64,000 nt of DNA from Gaeumannomyces sp. JS-464. Its lineage: Eukaryota > Ascomycota > Sordariomycetes > Magnaporthales > Magnaporthaceae. Below the pieces are notes generated by a model. It did not search any database. It saw only the letters and a list, made by a program, of their open reading frames with translations, and was not told the DNA's origin. Each line of letters begins with the position of its first letter. The stretch's first letter is position 1. The stretch spans positions 4,092,001-4,156,000 of the forward strand of contig NGZR01000002.1 of the NCBI GenBank assembly GCA_002197995.1, written 5' to 3'. A program made the position numbers and the translations under genes. Positions 61,361 through 64,000 of this stretch are shown here, one piece after another.

Positions 61361-62468
61361 ATGGCGTCGTCCTCCGAGTTCAAAGTCGAAGCGCGTATGC
61401 CTGCCGAGCTACCTGCGCTTCAGGCGCCTCAGCGCACAGCGGCCGTTGAGGCCGTTGAGGACGTGCTCTATGGCTCCGTACGTCAGACCTAACCCTACCT
61501 TAGCACGCGGGGCGCATTGACCTTGGTTTGTGGAGTGGCAGCCTCTGACGTGTGCGCTCTTCACTCCGATTATAGATTGCCGGCATTGTGGGAAAGTACA
61601 TTGAATACCCATTCGACACGGTCAAGGTCCGGCTCCAGTCACAGCCAGACCATCTTCCGCTCCGGTACACGGGACCCCTGGATTGTATCCGCCAGTCCAT
61701 ACGCGCGGATGGCGTGCTGGGGCTGTACCGCGGCATCACCGCTCCCCTCGTCGGGGCCGCCGTCGAGACGAGCAGCCTCTTCTTCTTTGAACGCATCGGG
61801 AGGGAGCTCATATACAGGTCGGGCTACAGCCCCAGGGGGTGGAGCTACCGCTGCCGGCGCTGTGGCTCACGGGGGCCTTCTCGGGCGTCTTCACATCTTT
61901 CCTACTCACGCCCATCGAGCTGGTCAAGTGCAAGATCCAGGTCCCCATGACCGATGCCGGGGCCGCCATGGCGCCGCCGATGAAGCCGCTTGCTGTCGTG
62001 AGGGACGTCTTCCGCCACGAGGGCCTGGCCGGCTTCTGGCATGGCCAGATAGGAACCCTGATCCGGGAGGCCGGGGGCTGCGCCGCCTGGTTCGGCAGCA
62101 AGGAGACAACGAGCAAGATGATGCGCGACTTCAACCTGCGCGCCGCCAGGACAGAGGCCGAGAGAGAGTCGATCAGCGCCAATCCACTGCCCCTGTGGCA
62201 GCAGGCGGTAGCGGGGGCCACGGCCGGAATGTCTTACAACTTTCTCTTCTTCCCGGCCGACACGGTCAAGTCTAGGATGCAGACCACCGCCATCGGCCAG
62301 TCGACCGTCAAAAGGACCTTTTGGAAAGAGTCTATCGCCCTCTGGAACCAGGCCGGTATCAAGGGCTTCTATCGGGGCTGTGGCATCACGGTCGCGCGTG
62401 CCGCCCCCAGCTCGGCCTTCATCTTCATGGTGTACGACGGCATGAAGACATATATCCCAATGTCATGA
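61361..62468 (+). CDS. ORT1: Mitochondrial ornithine carrier (arg-13 / Ort1 type)
   Basis: Inner-membrane carrier exchanging ornithine (and basic amino acids) between matrix and cytosol, linking arginine synthesis and catabolism. Exon 1 is 61361-61477 and exon 2 starts at about 61576. One base is missing near 61837 (a G run; restored gives [14 protein letters not shown]). The repaired length is 336 residues. Three carrier repeats are visible, each with a PxD/ExxK motif: [26 protein letters not shown] and [13 protein letters not shown]. Repeat 1 also has [24 protein letters not shown]. The stretches [16 protein letters not shown] and [18 protein letters not shown] are close to Neurospora arg-13. 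Exon 1 holds the variable N-terminus up to VEDVLYGS. Six membrane helices are expected; no cleavable targeting peptide is needed. Confidence 0.94.
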
Positions 62469-62898
62469 TCGGCGAATGTACCCAAATGAGGTGCTTAGGC
62501 CCATTTTGTCTGGACCGTTATCCCCCAGACTTACTTGGCACTGTGGATATGACGGCGGAGCTTTGGGCTCACATATTTTCTCGAGATGTGAAGCATAAAA
62601 CTACTTGGATTGTGGAAAAAAAAATGTGGCGTTTGGGATTTCTCACGGCTTCACTTGTTTCTGGGTTTATTACTAGATAGATAGAGTTCCGAGGGAGGCA
62701 CCGCATCGGGATGGACGGCGCAAGACGGCAATTTTGTGATTCCTTCTGCTTTTTTCTGGTTCTCCCATGTCGGGTTATAAACAGTTTTGGCACATGATAA
62801 GAGAAGGGCGGCGCGTTGATACGGGATTGTAAATCACCTCTTCCGACTCTAAGAACCCGGATCCGCTGCCCCACAGATATAAAAGTTGCTGAGAAGGA
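62469..62898. other. Convergent 3' flank between ORT1 and TspO
   Basis: 430 bases between two convergent stop codons, AT-rich with an AAAAAAAA run at 62616-62624. No gene. Confidence 0.55.
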
Positions 62899-63542
62899 TT
62901 ACTGGTCCTTGGGAACCTCCTTATCCTTCAGATCCCAGTTGTTAAGATGGGCGGCTCCAACGCATAGGTAGGTGGCGTAGCTCAGCCAGGCGACATAGGG
63001 GGCGAAACACCAGCCGGCAACTTTATCCACGGAGCCCCAAACGTAAGCTAGGTACCCGGTAGTTCCAAGGAGAGCCACGATGTCGACAGTGGCCTCGACA
63101 GGCCGCTTCAGGCCGAAGAACAGCGGCATCCAGGCCAGGTTGAGGCCGAGCTGGATGGTGTAAAGGGTGGCGCCGTGCTTGGTCATGCGGATGTGCTCGA
63201 CGGAGCTCAGCGGCGCCAGGCCTGTGCTGACGGCGCGGTAGGCGCCGTATCCCATCAGACCGTACAGCACCCCCCAGGCCGGCCCGAAAACCCAGGCCGG
63301 CGGGTGGAAGGGCGGCTTTGAGAGTCAAGTACTTCTTTTTGGTCTTGGAGGCTGGGAGGACGAGGACGACGGTCAATTAACTGGACACCAAGGCTCTGCA
63401 TTGGATGACATGAGGAATAGGGCCACTTACGCCGTGTGCTGAATCCGACAAGGGTTCCCAGCCCAACTGGCAGAAGGATCGAGGCCGCCGGGCTGGCGAA
63501 CACCTCATAGGGCAGCGTCAAGTGGGGGATGTAAGTTGTCAT
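62899..63542 (-). CDS. TspO/MBR family membrane protein (translocator protein)
   Basis: Five-helix membrane protein that binds porphyrins and sterols in bacteria and mitochondria. In fungi its role is not settled; stress response and porphyrin handling have been proposed. Exon 1 (63542-63431) encodes MTTYIPHLTLPYEVFASP and helix 1 up to VGFSTR. The 79-base intron ends at CTCCCAG. Exon 2 (63351-62899) continues PSKTKKKYLTLK. The frame then slips near 63317 and resumes as PPFHPPAWVFGPAWGVLYGLMGYGAYR. That region contains the TspO signature (PP.W.FGP.W..LY..MG). Later helices: LYTIQLGLNLAWMPLFFG, VDIVALLGTTGYLAYVW and APYVAWLSYATYLCVGAAHLN. Length is about 187 residues. One extra A in an AAA run or two missing bases explain the slip. 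Confidence 0.92.
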
Positions 63543-64000
63543 ATTGGCTGGCTCTGGGAGAGAAGAGAGGCGGAGATGTTTACAGGCAAAACGATCGATC
63601 TGCCACCGACGTGCACGGGGGTAGGTGGGTAGATGGATGGACCATTTAGTAGGGATAGGGGAGGTAGGAGGATGGGGGATCGATAGGTCGGCAAGATCGG
63701 GTCGCTCGAGGTAGTGATTTATCCAATGTGCCGAGGCGCGGTTGGCATCGACGGACGCTTATGACGACATTAGACACCACTTTCATCCACGTGTTTGGAA
63801 ACAGTGCTTTTTTTTATTTTCACTTCTAATTTTTGTAGACAAGGTTGCAGCCGCAGCAACCGATGTATGGAATGTGCGTAGATGTGCTTCCTCATTTTAA
63901 GGAGATTTATGTGAATACCTCAGGTAGGTACCTGATTCAATAGACCAAAAGACGAAAAAGGGATCAGCAATGGATAGGTAGGTAGGCATGTAAGTGCAGG
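63543..64000 (-). other. TspO upstream region at the window edge
   Basis: 460 bases with no gene. CAGGTAGGTACCTG (63921-63934) and GGATAGGTAGGTAGG (63972-63986) belong to the dispersed CCTA/TAGG motif class. Confidence 0.5.

Overview
The window is nuclear DNA from a filamentous ascomycete (Pezizomycotina, most likely a Sordariomycete). The evidence is short GT-AG introns of roughly 65-190 bases, long intergenic spacers on both strands, and gene families typical of that group (homoisocitrate dehydrogenase of the alpha-aminoadipate pathway, an arg-13-type ornithine carrier, fibroin-3-related and DUF8004-type proteins, a secreted tyrosinase). I did not identify the species. I found no prokaryotic, viral or transposon genes, no CRISPR array and no convincing tRNA or rRNA gene.

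Layout, left to right: mitochondrial elongation factor G (5' end off the window, +); LYS12 (-); a Lys/Ala/Pro-rich protein (+); YAE1-domain protein (+); MCT-like MFS transporter (+); WrbA-type quinone oxidoreductase (+); a membrane-anchored METTL24-like methyltransferase (+); a large DUF8004-like protein (+); tyrosinase (-); RNA polymerase I second subunit RPA2 (-); ARL8 GTPase (+); two neighbouring single-pass membrane proteins, one RCR-like and one fibroin-3-like (+,+); STIMATE/YPL162C-type vacuolar membrane protein (-); SF3b p14 (-); a Cys-rich putative zinc protein (+); RPT1 (-) divergent from CCT4 (+); PRP28 (+); ornithine carrier ORT1/arg-13 (+); TspO (-). Most are unrelated housekeeping genes. 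Loose themes are protein quality control (RPT1 and CCT4 sharing one promoter region), splicing (SF3b p14 and PRP28) and mitochondrial amino-acid metabolism (LYS12, ORT1).

The dominant oddity is technical. About three quarters of the genes, including essential ones, carry one to eight frame offsets. Most are repaired by restoring one or two bases to a short homopolymer, usually G or C. Summed exon lengths then become exact multiples of three. I read this as systematic homopolymer miscalling in the assembly, not as pseudogenes or programmed frameshifting. Several genes (YAE1, WrbA, fibroin-like, SF3b p14, RPT1, PRP28) need no repair.

I did not find a clearly new biological system. The best leads are a start-codon-only coding exon in RPT1, a GC-AG intron in LYS12, a paired locus of two small membrane proteins, two uncharacterised conserved proteins (Cys-rich and DUF8004-like), and a few unusual repeats.
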